A DNA stretch of 64,000 nt, taken from assembly GCA_001792895.1 (NCBI GenBank), contig MARA01000001.1:2604001-2668000 (forward strand), written 5' to 3'. This stretch comes from Lentinus brumalis. Lineage: Eukaryota > Basidiomycota > Agaricomycetes > Polyporales > Polyporaceae. How positions within the stretch are numbered: position 1 is the stretch's first letter; every line of letters begins with the position of its first letter. The notes below the pieces were generated by a model. That model did no database searches and had not been told where the DNA came from. It saw nothing but the letters and a program-made list of their open reading frames with translations. The position numbers and the translations under genes are program-made. Shown here piece by piece: positions 46,039-57,310 of the stretch.

Positions 46039-46561
46039 AGTGCGTCGTATCGGTGGAAACCACTAGTAGTGAACGAATTCCCTGACCCAAAGTTGGCGCA
46101 GTTGTATAGCATGCTTGCGAGCCTAGTACTTAGTGGTATCATAGCTGTACCGCACAGACGGCGCCGGCTCCTCGGGACGGACCTTCCCGTCACCTCCAAA
46201 TACTGAAAGTGACCGAACTACTTACCTTGAACTACCTGGACCTTTTCTTCATCAACCGGTCGTGGCCTTTCCGCAGCCTTGCTATGACGCTCAACATGGT
46301 TTCGACATGGTCCTGGTGTCCTCCTCGACATTCTCACAATGCAGGCCTGGGGGACGTTCTCGTGATTGTTCATCCTACGGAAGGTAAGTGGCACAGCATA
46401 CGGCTGTGCTGCTGTATAGACAGAAGGCACTCACGCCAGGCCGATACAGGTACATGGACAAGCTCTGTGACTGTTCATCTTGCAGAAGCTAGCAGAGCAT
46501 CCGGCCGTGCTGTTATATCGCCCGAGACACTCATGGTTCACGTCAACGTCGTCTTCGCAAA
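46039..46561. other. Intergenic, no gene seen
   Basis: Two short near-duplicates of a GTTC(T)CGTGATTGTTCATCYT-like phrase lie at about 46350 and 46450. Otherwise nothing recognised. Confidence 0.4.
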
Positions 46562-47796
46562 ATGCCTCCGACTGCACCATTCCTTGTCTCGTCCGGCAGT
46601 TTCCCAGACACCCTTGCATTCGAGCGATACTACCTGGCCGGTGACTTTGTTGTAGGGGTAGGATACGGTATGTCACTTCGACCTCGTCGGGTTCACAAGT
46701 ATTGATCACGGCACTGCCTCGATAGGCCTCCAAGTCGTTCTGTGGACCTTGTGCACGTCGTATCTGTGGAAGCAGCGCAACCGCGGGTGGAAGATTGCTC
46801 TGCTTCTCGGACTGCTCGCTGCGCTCCTCGTCGTAAAAACGATGTTCGCAGTCACGCAAGCCAGGATAACCCAGATGATGTATGTCGAGCATCGAGGAGT
46901 TACGGGGGGACCTTGGCAGTACTTCCTCGACGCGCAAAGTTCTCCCATCGCCGTGCTGATGCACGGAAGTCTGTTTGTGCTCACCTTCCTTGGCGACTTG
47001 CTAGTGGTACGCACCGTGTATTCAACCATGACCTTGAAGACTAACACTTATAATAGCTATGGCGTTGCTGGGTCATTTGGTCAGCATTCAGTATCCGGGT
47101 CGCGGTCGTTGTGACCACCATCCCGGCAGTCGTCCTCGCCTCGTTTGGTGAGCATCAAACTGATTCGTTACCATCCAGTATGCTGAGAGACCGTGATTGG
47201 GCAGCCGTTGGAGTTCTGTGGATTGTGCAGACTCAAGAGTCGAAGGGAATCACGGTGCCATCTGGCACGGCCTACTACACGATCTCCCTTTCACTGAACG
47301 TTCTTCTCACCTGTCTCATCACCATCCGCCTCCTATCATACCGCCGGAAGCTACTCGAGCTCCTTCCGGAAGCGCATACGCAACCATATCTCTCGTTGGC
47401 GGCGATTATCATCGAGTCAGCAGTGATTCACACTGCTTTTGCGATCGCATTCGTCACATCGTTCGGGATGGACGCTCCCATCAACCAGGTTTTCGTAGCC
47501 TTTGCGTCTGCTGCGCAGGTATGTTCTACATGTCTGCTCTGGAGTGCACGTATGCTTACGGACCATACGCTCTCCAGCAAATTGCGACTTATTTGATCAT
47601 CTACAGAGTGGCTGATGGGAAAGCATGGGTCAAGCAAACGCCACGAAGTCTACAGACGATGACCTCGGTCAAGTTTGCCTCTAGAATTGCTAGCGTCGCA
47701 GCGAGACAGCATCAGCGCAGTAGTCTCAGTCGGGAGCAATCCTCGTCGGACCTGGACCTGGACCATCAACGCAATCCCACGCTTGATAGGTCGTGA
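46562..47796 (+). CDS. Multipass membrane protein, Agaricomycete type
   Basis: Exons 46562-46667, 46726-47006, 47057-47147, 47205-47518 and 47578-47796 encode 336 aa, all in phase. Hydrophobic segments in order: YLAGDFVVGVGYGLQVVLW; IALLLGLLAALLVVKTMF; PIAVLMHGSLFVLTFLGDLL; VAVVVTTIPAVVLASF; YTISLSLNVLLTCLITIRLL; SLAAIIIESAVIHTAFAIAF; and NQVFVAFASAAQ running into QIATYLIIYRV. About seven helices with an extracellular N-terminus and a cytosolic Ser/Arg-rich tail (VAARQHQRSSLSREQSSSD) resemble the abundant fungal seven-helix orphan membrane proteins with the pattern RRKLLELLPEAH between helices five and six. Receptor-like function is possible but unproven. Confidence 0.8.
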
Positions 47797-48653
47797 TTCA
47801 TGAACCTCAGGACCTCAGGTGAACCTCGAGAACTCAGTTGTGGAAAAATGCCAGACGCACGCTGATCCGCAAAATCATATCATACACACCGCTCGAAATA
47901 CAATTACAAGTGCTGCACTCTTGAGACCCTCCGAGTCTACTCCGAGTCCACTGTCCAGAGTCCAGACTGTGTATGTACCTGGCGGCGGATCAGCGCGAGC
48001 ACTGCCGGCAAACTGCCGGGCACCGCTGGCACCGCCACGACTTGTTCAGTCTGCATTTGCAATGCGGTGTCTCAGATCAATCCATCAGCTTTACGCACTC
48101 CAATCGCACCGCTATGTAGGTAGTACTTACTCAATCTCCTCCACCTTACGCGGCACCGAGCTGAGTATCTGACGGAGCTAGACGAAACGCGTAGGCAGTC
48201 ACTGGAGTGTCGAGTCGTCGACTATGTATGTGAGACTCGAGGAATAATCTTGCTGATCGCAGAGTATTGACGAGGGGTTGACGATTTAGATTTGGATGAA
48301 CAGGTCTCCGACAACGATCGGTGGACTACGTACTATCTCATGCCGACCTTTCGGCCAAGCCCCACCTCGTCGCCAACGTGGCCTGCGACATGCCACAATG
48401 CTATACAGTCAGCTATCAGGCGGGCTCTTCAGCATTGATGCCCTTTTCTCTCTCCCCACCATCACTCGTACCCTTCTGCGCCCGTAGGTGAGTATGCTCG
48501 TACTCAAGCCGTTCAAAAACGCGACTGACGGACCGCCGGTTCTTCTCGTAGGTCGTAGGGGTGTACTCTACGCATTCCCCGGATCTCTCCGTCGAACGTT
48601 GAACGTCCGACACGCGCCCTGCTCCCGCCCTGACGCCCCACACCTCCCACACG
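47797..48653. other. Intergenic, no gene seen
   Basis: About 850 bp with no supported exon. GCCGGCAAACTGCCGGGCACCG at about 48003-48025 is a short local duplication. Confidence 0.45.
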
Positions 48654-50496
48654 ATGTCTCGGTGGCTCAGCACAAGCTTCCTCTATACCCTCCTCGCCCT
48701 CCCGCTGTGGTCTGGATCGATTGGCGTTTGGGCGGATGACAGTCATCTGAAGTGCGCGAGCGCTCAGTTGGATTGGTATACCGACGCAGTGGGCGAGACA
48801 CCTTGTGAGTACCGTCTACCCTTCACGTCCGCGAATTCCAACCCGGGTCCCAGGCGAAACCTATCAGAAATTGAGGAACATCTGCAATCCCAGTTGTGAG
48901 CAGGTTCGTAATGTTCACATTCCACGCGCTCACAGCGCGGCGCACAGATACTGTGCCACAATTCTTTCCAAACACGCCTGGGGACAGCTGCGATGACCAA
49001 GTTTGTGAGTGCCAGATTTCACGTTGGGGGAGTTCTCTTCTTGAACTGCCATGCCTCGCAGCCGCATGTTGTTGCAACACGGTTTCATTCGTGTTGAGCA
49101 TGCTGTGCATGAAGTAAGTCCTATCCCCATTCTCGTATTGCTTGTCATTGACCTGTCGTCCCCCAGCTGTCAGTACGACACCCAGCTCGGAGAGGTTGGC
49201 ATCGACGCTGGTGAGTTCCGATCTTGATCGCGTATCTGCAACTCACTAATTGACCCGCAGGCAAGGGAGCGTATAGCCTCTACGCGGGACACTGTAATCC
49301 AAGAGCAGCGAATCACACGTAAGCGTCGCCCCCGCCGTTGTAGAATCATCATTTTCATGTTGGTACAGGTTACCCAACGACATCCAACAAGCAGTCTGCA
49401 ACAAGGGTATTAAGATCGATCGCAATGTATACAGTCTCTTCTGGGATACCGAGGACTGGTACGTGCATCTCATAACAGAACTTGTGAGAAATTACTGACT
49501 GTAATACGTGTGTGTAGGTTCTAGTGAGCTTTTGGGCTGTCTTCCATCGGAGTCTTGTCGCTCATGGACACCTAGTGTATATTCCAAGGAAACTATGGTC
49601 AAGGACCTCGCCGCGACGAACAACAACACCTTCACGAAGTGCGCATCTACGACGAAGAACGATACTGTGTCAACCACCGAAAGTGTCTCCGACTCTGTGA
49701 CCGCTTACACGTTCGGATCGTCGTCGACTAACGCACCTGATGCCTCAAGTACATCCTCCTCCAAATCCAGCTCAAAGGTTGGACCCGTCATCGGCGGCGT
49801 GGTGGGTGGTGTGGGTGGCGCTATCGCTTTCGGTGTCTTGGGTTTCTTCCTGTGGAGGGCGCGACGCCAGGCACGTGGGCCGAAACCGCTGGACCTGGCG
49901 AACGAATATCGTCAGTCATATCGCGAGAACGAGATGGGCGGGGTGACTCCCTTCACTGCCGCCACAACCGCATTCAGTGAGCTCGCACCGTTTTCTGAGA
50001 CCCATACGCAACCCTTGCTGAGCTAAGTGTCTCATACCGTCCGAACAGGCCCAGGATCGAGGTACGACTCCGAAGCACCTCCGACTCCGATAACCCTGAA
50101 ACGCATGCTTTGCTCTCCAGTCCCTCAGGGCCCTCATCCTCTGGTGGCGTCACGAGCGTGACCGCGTCCAAGTACGGACCGCAATATGGCTGGAGTCAGG
50201 GTGGCTCGTCTGCTGACGGCTACCGGGATGATGACGAGAGGCACGCGGACGGTGGTCCCGTACCCGCCCTTGCGCGGTCCAACTCCGGCAGGCTACCGCC
50301 TGGGTACGGCTCTTGGGAGTCAAGCGCCGGAGCCACCGTCGACGGCTCGGTCGTCGCTTCCAGCTCATCAGGGCCCACGGAGGGCCAGTCTGCCTATGGC
50401 GGCAGCAGCACCAGCGAGCCGCTGCAGTCTCCGCAGCAGCGCCTCCAGCAGCAACGGTATCCTCGGGACCTGAAGCCGCGACCGCCTGGGATGTAA
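48654..50496 (+). CDS. Cys-rich secreted-ectodomain membrane protein, paralogue 1
   Basis: Signal peptide (SFLYTLLALPLWSGSIGVWA), Cys-rich ectodomain, Ser/Thr stalk, one membrane helix (VIGGVVGGVGGAIAFGVLGF) and a disordered tail. Exons: 48654-48804, 48854-48895, 48948-49004, 49062-49113, 49167-49210, 49261-49318, 49369-49458, 49525-about 49976, and a last exon from about 50050 to 50496. Ectodomain landmarks: CASAQLDWYTDAVGETPC, TYQKLRNICNPSC, TPGDSCDDQV, CCCNTVSFVLSMLCMNCQ, GKGAYSLYAGHC, LPNDIQQAVCN and NNNTFTKC. The cysteine pattern is shared with the gene at 58643-60566. The junction between the last two exons is unresolved: acceptor at 50048 gives a frame that stops early, while the tail with SNSGRLPPGYGSW needs a one-base different frame. 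A cell-surface or sensing role is inferred from architecture only. Confidence 0.75.
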
Positions 50497-50686
50497 CGAG
50501 CTGGTTCTCGGACATTGCTCTCGACTGGGTACATTACGCCTCGATGTTTTGTGCACTTCTTCCCGGTTCCCCTGCGCATAACTTCATGATCACATATATT
50601 ACATATATTACCTCCTTATGATTGCCTCCGCAACAAGCAACTGTCCGTTTGCTCACACCACGGAAAACGTAAGAACAACGTCAAGT

Positions 50687-51847
50687 CTAGAACTTGACCT
50701 CGACTGGCGCATGCCTCACCACCATGTCACGCCCGACCATCACGCACTGATTCTTCGGTATCAGCTCCCAATCCTCCTTCCGGAACGTCGTAGGCTCGCT
50801 AGCAATGATGACATGCTCCCCATGCTCGTCCTCACCCTTCAGGTTCTGCACGCCGTTGTCCACGCCCTCCAGGTCCGGGTGCCCGGGAAACTTCCTGTTG
50901 AGTGCAACCCCAGCGCGTGTCGAGAGGTAGAGCGACGGCGGATGCTCCGTGTCGTGGTTCCTGAACCGGATCGCCAGGAGCTGTTCCCCGTCCGTGATCG
51001 CGATATTCAAGCTCGAGGCCTCAGGCGTCCTCCCCGTCCTCCCCAGGATCTCCTTCTGCAGCTGCAGCACCTTCGTCACCGCCCTCTCCAAGCATTCCTT
51101 CATCTCCTCGAGCGGGTGCTGGTCCTCCCAGACATTCGGGCCCTTCTTCTCCTCGAGGTACGTGAAGAACAGGCCGGCGAGCATCTCCGAGTCGGTCGTG
51201 CCCTTGACGCGGACGTGCGCCTCGTCCGAGAGCTCGAGCGCCATCGCGCGCTTGATCTCGTCGTAGTGCGCGACGACGCCGTTGTGCATGAACGCGTGCC
51301 GGCCGAACGTGAACGGGTGGTTGTTGTACGTCGTGATCGCCGTCGCGCCCGAGGCGGCGCGGATGTGCGCGAAGACGCAGTGCGCGGAGGTGTGCGCGGC
51401 GAGGCTCTGGAATACGGGGTCCGCGGTGGGCTGCCGGAGCATCTTGTAGGTCACTGGGCGCGGGCCGGTGCACTCGCCGAAGGCGGCTCGAGCGTCGGTG
51501 TACCTGTACGATGGACGTGTTAGAGGGACGTCGGTGTTTAGGTGCACAGGCATTGAAGGCGTTCATCTGTCACTCACTGAACAGGTCCGTCCGCTCTCGG
51601 GCCACGGACCGCGCAGTCAATGAGCTCCCCAATCTGACGGCACTCACCAGATGACACCGAGCCCGTCCAAATTGAACGGGCTGTTACGGAGACTGATCTC
51701 TCGTTGAGTTGTCCCGGGATCGTAGTGGAATAGGTGGGGTAGGTAGCGGTCATGCACCTGCTTTGCGATTGCGTGGTCCGGGAGGATGAGGACGTCCTCG
51801 AGGAGGCACGGCTCCGTTGTCGATAAGTACGCGAACCACCTGCACAT
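50687..51847 (-). CDS. DUG3: Dug3-type class II glutamine amidotransferase
   Basis: Exons 51847-51648 and 51503-50687 encode 338 aa. The frame starts MCRWFAYLS, so the processed N-terminal nucleophile is Cys2, as in N-terminal-nucleophile glutamine amidotransferases. Further family features: DGLGVIWY, FAHIRAASG, TYNNHPFTFGRHAFMHNG, GTTDSEMLAGLFF, and a C-terminus with VIIASEPTTF and NQCVMVG. In yeast, Dug3 joins Dug2 in the alternative gamma-glutamyl transpeptidase-independent glutathione degradation complex, releasing Glu from glutathione in the cytosol. The length and motifs agree with a complete gene. The 144-bp intron is long for this locus but both ends are strong (GTGAGT, GTACAG). Converges with the Cys-rich gene, leaving 190 bp between stop codons. 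Confidence 0.9.
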
Positions 51848-53652
51848 TGATATTGTTCTTCTGCTTGTGCGATGTCGTGGAAGGTGAGTCGGAGTCAGTC
51901 TGCGATAGGACGATACGCCCGTCTTTATATCGCCAGCAGCCTCGCCGTGTGTGTGTGTACGACGACGTAGATTGGGCGGTGGGTGTGCGGTGTGGAAACA
52001 TACGTCGACGGCTTGCTCCAGGCGTGGTATTTTTATGTCGCTGGCCTCCTGAACATCGGTGTCGCGAGGTCCGTGATGTGAGTGATGTCATACTTCGTTA
52101 GCCTCCGCAGTCTCTGTAGTTCACCGGGCAGGAGGAGGTCCTATGGCAACGGGACGAGCTTGCATTCATGGGGCGATGACTCTGCTGTCCAGATACAGCA
52201 GTTGCGAAATGAGTCTGACGGGTAGGATACGTTTGACGGTAAGAAATAAGTTCAAGTAAAGGTACGAGGAGAAGGTACGGAAGCACGGTCCGGAGTAGCC
52301 GAGCGGCTCAGCTAGAAAGTTGGCTGAGGACGAGGGACCGACTCTTGCGGCCGACGTCTCATGAACAACCTTTCAAGTTCCAAGCATGAAATTGAACCGG
52401 AACTCCTGTTACGAACTCAGATCTCTAACTTTGCCACCCACGCAACTCCACCAGCATAACTTGCATGTAGGTGGCCAGCGGAGCGGCTCAGTGTGTACGA
52501 AGGAGTCGCACGGCGCATTGGAATCCAAGGATCTATGAAGGCGGGAGGCGCAGCCGAAATGACGATGGCAGGCGACCTTGCTCGGTGATCCGCATTCCCA
52601 GGTTCGCACTGAGTAGCCACAGCTCGTTCAGGGTATCATCTGGATCATCAAGCAGTGAAGATCACTCTGGACCTGCCAGTGGGACAGAGGAAGGTGGACG
52701 GACGTCTGATCATCTGTCTGAAGCATAGATTATTAGTCAATTGCATGGTATGAGCGCCGCTGCCTCGATGGACTGGCATTATTCTAGGGTGTAAACACCG
52801 AGGTCATGTAAAGGAAGAATCAAGCTTACCGATAGCGCAGATGAAGCATGACAGATGTCGTCGTTGTGGCTCTCCGCAACGGATGGAGATGCACAACAAC
52901 TCGCTCCGCTAATGGAAGAAGGACTGGCTGACCTCGAAGTGAGTGATCGCGGGTGGCCGAAGCAAGGACTCACTGAGTCACGGCAGAAGACGAAGCCCGT
53001 GGTGCATCCCGTCGGCGATTCAGAGCGTCCATGTCCGCGGTAAATACGACGACGTTCACACTACTTCACAGAGTTATTCCAGCAGGCCCAGGTCCAGATA
53101 TTTGTACGTTTACCGAGGTTTACCGGCGTGTAATACGCGTCTTTCAAACAGGCACAAGACCACCGCCATTTCCGGTGTCACTCTGGATGCCGCGCGGAGG
53201 CACGGGCGCTTGCACGCGCGAGAGTGGTTACCATGACTGCGGGGTTCTTTGCGCAGTCCCCTCCTGCGTCGACAGGATCTGCTGAGCTACTGCTGTATGC
53301 GCGTGAGCCGAAGAGAGCCCAGACCGACGATGCGGAGGAGGAGGAGGAGGGAGGAGGAAAAGCAGAAAAATGATGATCAGAAAGTGATGCTTGGTCGCTG
53401 TACGGGGCATATAAGCGCCAAGCGGGGGCAGAGGGACGGGCGGTGTCCCATCGCTCTCGCTCCGACTCTCGTCGTTCAAAACCTCGATCCGCTGGAGAAG
53501 CCTGTCGGGCTGTACGGCATTCTGTTCTCACCTCCTCCCTCTGCCTCCCATAGCAGCCCCACGCTCCTTGCTCTCCTCCTCCCCCAGGCGGACGCGTCCC
53601 GCCGTCCGGCTCGTCAGCACATCGCCCTCGTCCTCCTCCCAGCAACTCCAAC
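51848..53652. other. 1.8-kb intergenic region, no gene established
   Basis: Contains a TAGCCGAGCGG box at about 52297 that mimics a tRNA A-box, but no partner B-box. A 19-bp word at about 52262-52281 (GGAGAAGGTACGGAAGCAC) recurs at 61619. 53100-53640 is the probable promoter/5' region of the mucin-like gene, with an antisense GGAGGAGGAGG tract. Confidence 0.45.
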
Positions 53653-56600
53653 ATGATCTTCTCCAACGTTCTCCTCGCCTCCCTGCTTACTTCTGCTCTT
53701 CAAACCGATGCTGCACACTCGTCCTTCCAGTCCTCTCATGCTCGTCGCTCTCTTGCAATCAAGCGCGACATGGTCACCGACCTTCTGAGGGCCCGTGATC
53801 TCGGAGACCTCCTCGGTGAGTGTTCTATCATCTTGTTGCGTTGCTTTCGTGCCCCGTTCGTTGTCTGTCTCCTCGTCCTCGGTCTCGCCACCCCCGTCGA
53901 ACTCATCAAGGTGCACCGAGGGCCAGTCTGCCTATGGCGGCAGAAGCACCAGTATGAGCGAGCCGTTGTACCGCCGCCAGCTCTCACCATGTCTCCCCGC
54001 GTTGTTGCCGTTCGCCAGCTGCTCACTCCCGGTCAGTCGCTGAGGGAGCGTTGTGATGGCGATGCGAGACGGGCGACATTGCCTCTGCAGGCTCCGTCAC
54101 TGCGTCTTGCGACCTGCGAGCGACCCAGCGACCGCCCAGAACTGAGCAGCCCCATCACCGCCGTCTTTTCTCGCCTCCTTCTCGCCGCGCAGGGCACGTT
54201 CTCCGCACTCTGTGCGCCCTCTTCCCCATCCCTCGCCCACCCTTCCAGATGCTCCTGCGGCCCCGAACATCCCCAATTGCCAATGCTGTCGATGGCCAAG
54301 CGCTGTCTCCGTGCGCGGCGATGTCGCGTCGCCCGCGTGATGATCACCGAAAATGTTGATGCTCATGCGGGATGACATCCACGGCAGCTGCAGACGAGTA
54401 GACGATGTGCGCGACACATAAGGCCGTCGCCGTCGCTGGACTGCCAAGTCCACGCGGTGAGATTGCTCCGTCGCGCCGCCGCGGCGTAGTTACGCGACTG
54501 GGCGCTTGCGTGTTCGCCACCGATCAGTCTTGTTTGGGGACACGCGCCCCGCGGGGCGACAGCGGCCACACAGCCGTCGCAGCGCACTGCCAGTGTCTGC
54601 TGGCAGCGAATACGGGAGTAATGCGCAGCATCTGACCATCGCCAGTTTACCGAAAATAAACTCGGTTCTGTGATGCATGTACCTTCGTGTCGTTCCCTTC
54701 CCAAGCTCGGACTCTCTTCTCATGTCTTCAGACCTGATGCGTAGTGCGGCATCGCTGACTTGTGCCCATAGGCGATGCCGGCGACCTCCTCGGTTCCGTC
54801 GGCGGGGATCTTGGTGACGTCGTGGGCGACACCACGGGTGGCCTTGGGTCCATCATAGGCGACCTTGGTTCTGACCCGACGACCTCCTTGGTTCCCGCGA
54901 GCTCGACCAGTGCGTCCTCATCGTCGTCGGACTCGATATCGGCGTCGTCAAGCTCCTCGTCTGCATCAACTACGGACTCGGTGTCCGCGTCAACAACAGA
55001 TTCAGTATCCGCATCGACGACCAGCTCCGTATCCGCATCGACGACGGATTCAGCGTCGGCAAGCGTCACCGATACCCCCACGTCGGTCTCCTCCACCGTT
55101 TCGGCGTCCTCGACGAGCTCCTCGAGGGTCGACCCTCTCTCGTCGTTGCTCTCTTCACTCTTCAACCCGCAGCCGACAAGCTCGAGCGCGACGACCACCG
55201 ACGCAGGATCCAGCACTGCGGCTCCCTCCGACCCCACTTCGTCGTCGAGTTCGGCGGTAGATCCTCTCTCGTCGATTCTCTCGTCGATCTTGGACCCGCA
55301 GCCGACGAGCTCAAGTGCCACGACTACGGACGCAGGATCGAGCACTGCGGCACCCTCGGACCCCACTTCGTCCTCGAGCTCGGTGGTAGACCCGCTCTCG
55401 TCCATCCTGTCGTCGATCCTGGACCCGCAGCCGACGTCGAGCGACTCGGCTTCGAGCACGTCGGACTCTGCGGCTCCCTCCGACCCCACGTCGTCCTCGA
55501 GCTCGGCGGTAGATCCTCTGTCGTCGATTCTGTCTTCGATCTTCAATCCGCAGCCCACGTCGAGCGACTCGGCGTCGGCGACGATCACGGACTCGGCCTC
55601 GCAGTCGGTCACTGACTCGGCGTCGTCGTCGAGCACGAGCGTGGACCCGATCTCGTCGTGGTTCTCGTCGGTCTTCAACCCGCACCCGTCGTCGAGCGAC
55701 TCGGCGTCGTCCGCATCGATCACGTCGGCGCCCTCCTCCGCGTCGACGACCACTGACTCCTTCCCGATCTCCCTGCCCTCGATCTCGCTCCCGGGCACGA
55801 ACATCACCTCGTCCGCGTCCGCGTCGATTACGGGTGCGCCTGGGAACTCGAGCTCCGCGTCGGACTCTATTTCTACGAGCGACAGCGCGTCTATTACCTC
55901 GTCGAGCATCAGGTGTGTTTGCAATGCTGGCAGTATGCGTATTAGGGCGTCTGGTTGACCTCTTATAATCCCAGTGCCTCCATCACCGGTGCTCCAGGTA
56001 ACAGCACCACTTTCAGTGACAGCATCACTACCACTATCAGCGGAAACACCACCACGACGATTTCCGATAGCTCGAGCATCACGACCGTGAGCGCGAACGT
56101 CACGTCGTCCGCCTCCGCGAACGGCACGATTATTAGCCTCCCGTCTGTCTCCTCGTCCTCGGTCTCGTTCAACGCCACCTCGACGTCCTTCTCGCTCTCC
56201 GTGACCCCATCCGTCAATTCGCAGTTCACGTTCGTGACGGAGACGTCGCTCGCGGTGGCCTCTCAGCCGTCATCGAGCTCCTCTGTGACGTCGTCACTCA
56301 CGGACCCCGACGAGCCGACGACGACGCTCTCGATTGCCGCGTCTTCTGCGGCGGATACGAAGCCGACGCAGGCCCCGCTCCCGTCAGGCCTCCCGACGCA
56401 GATTTTCCCCGCCGAGGGCTCGAAGCCGTCCGACCCTGATTTGGATGGCTACTCGCTGATCTCGCTCCTCTTCGACTCGGGCCTCAACTGGGACTTCGTG
56501 GTTAACAACGCGAACTCCTCTTCGCAGATCTTCGCGTGGATGTCGCCCATCCTCCAGGCTTCGCTAAGCTTGCCTGGTGGGTCCCCTGAGTCCTTTCATC

Positions 56601-57310
56601 GTATATCTTGTAACTGATCACCTTGCTTCTGTTGCACAGCCGATCAGGTGAAGACCTACCAGCTCCGCGTGCACGTCCCGGATGACTACCACACCGCTGC
56701 TGATGCCGACCTTCTCGAGACGATGTGGCTCGGATGGATCCCGGATCAGTCCGTCGACGTGCTTGCTCAGCAGCTCAAGGTGCTGAGTTCGGCGTTTTAC
56801 AACGCGCTCCAGTCCCCGTACAGCGATCTCGCCAAACACGTCGTCTCGACCTTCCCCGTGACGAGTGTCGGCAGTACCTCTGTGGACAGCGGCTCCGGCT
56901 CCGGTTCCAGCTCGAGCGGCGCGTCGTCCGGTGCGAGCTCGTCGTCGAAGACGCGCGAGGACGCAATTATTGGTGTCGTGTCGTCGCTCGGCGCGATCAC
57001 CCTCCTGATCCTTGGCTTCCTCGTCTTCCGCGCCGTCAAGCAGCGCCGCGAGCTCGCCCACCGCCGCCTCTCGGACCCGCACGAGCAGGAGTTCGTCGGT
57101 GCACCACCTGAAGACCACGAGTTCGACCGCGACTCCGTCGGTGGCCAGCGCCGCCGCTCGTTCTACTTTGCTGCGGATTCGCTGCGTGGCTTCCAGGACC
57201 ACAGTGCGTCGGGCGCCGACGCCGCCGAGGATCCGTTCAACCCGAACATGCGCGAGCGCCGTCCCGTCATCGGCGCGCCCGTCCTGCGTGACAACACGTT
57301 GAACTGGTAG
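53653..57310 (+). CDS. Ser/Thr-rich mucin-like single-pass membrane protein
   Basis: Exons 53653-53815, 54772-55912, 55975-56576 and 56640-57310 give 858 aa. The start gives a signal peptide (MIFSNVLLASLLTSALQTDA). Exon 2 begins DAGDLLGSVGGDLGDVVGD and is otherwise a Ser/Thr/Asp/Pro-rich stalk with five ~41-44-residue repeats of the SSILDPQPTSS...TTTDAGSSTAAPSDPTSSSSS kind. Exons 3-4 add a folded ectodomain (GYSLISLLFDSGLNWDFVVN, TYQLRVHVPDDY), a membrane helix (IIGVVSSLGAITLLILGFLV) and a basic/acidic cytosolic tail. The plan matches cell-wall-spanning mechanosensor or mucin-type sensors (WSC/Msb2-like in architecture only). The first intron is 956 bp, about twenty times the local norm. A heavily O-mannosylated stalk is expected from composition. 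Confidence 0.75.
53816..54771 (+). other. Unusually long intron with captured sequence
   Basis: Starts GTGAGT and ends CCCATAG; exons on both sides join in frame. At about 53905-53985 it contains a diverged copy of the tail-coding sequence of the 48654-50496 gene (GAGGGCCAGTCTGCCTATGG, seen at 50378 and 53920). It also holds a 26-bp word (53850-53880) identical to exon 3 at about 56144. Confidence 0.65.
55126..55650 (+). repeat. Coding repeats of 123-132 bp
   Basis: Units starting GTAGAYCC(T/G)CTCTCGTC recur near 55127, 55256, 55385, 55508 and 55641. They encode the Ser/Thr-rich stalk repeats. All lengths are multiples of three, so copy-number variation would keep frame. Confidence 0.75.

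Noticed and set aside
52287..52390. Possible tRNA (TAGCCGAGCGG A-box-like)
   Set aside because: No matching B-box (GGTTCGANNCC) or cloverleaf closing stem within 100 bp.
54728..55924. 398-codon minus-strand frame opposite the mucin-like exon
   Set aside because: It is the mirror of a Ser-coding low-complexity exon with repeats in multiples of three. The sense strand has signal peptide, TM and splice continuity.
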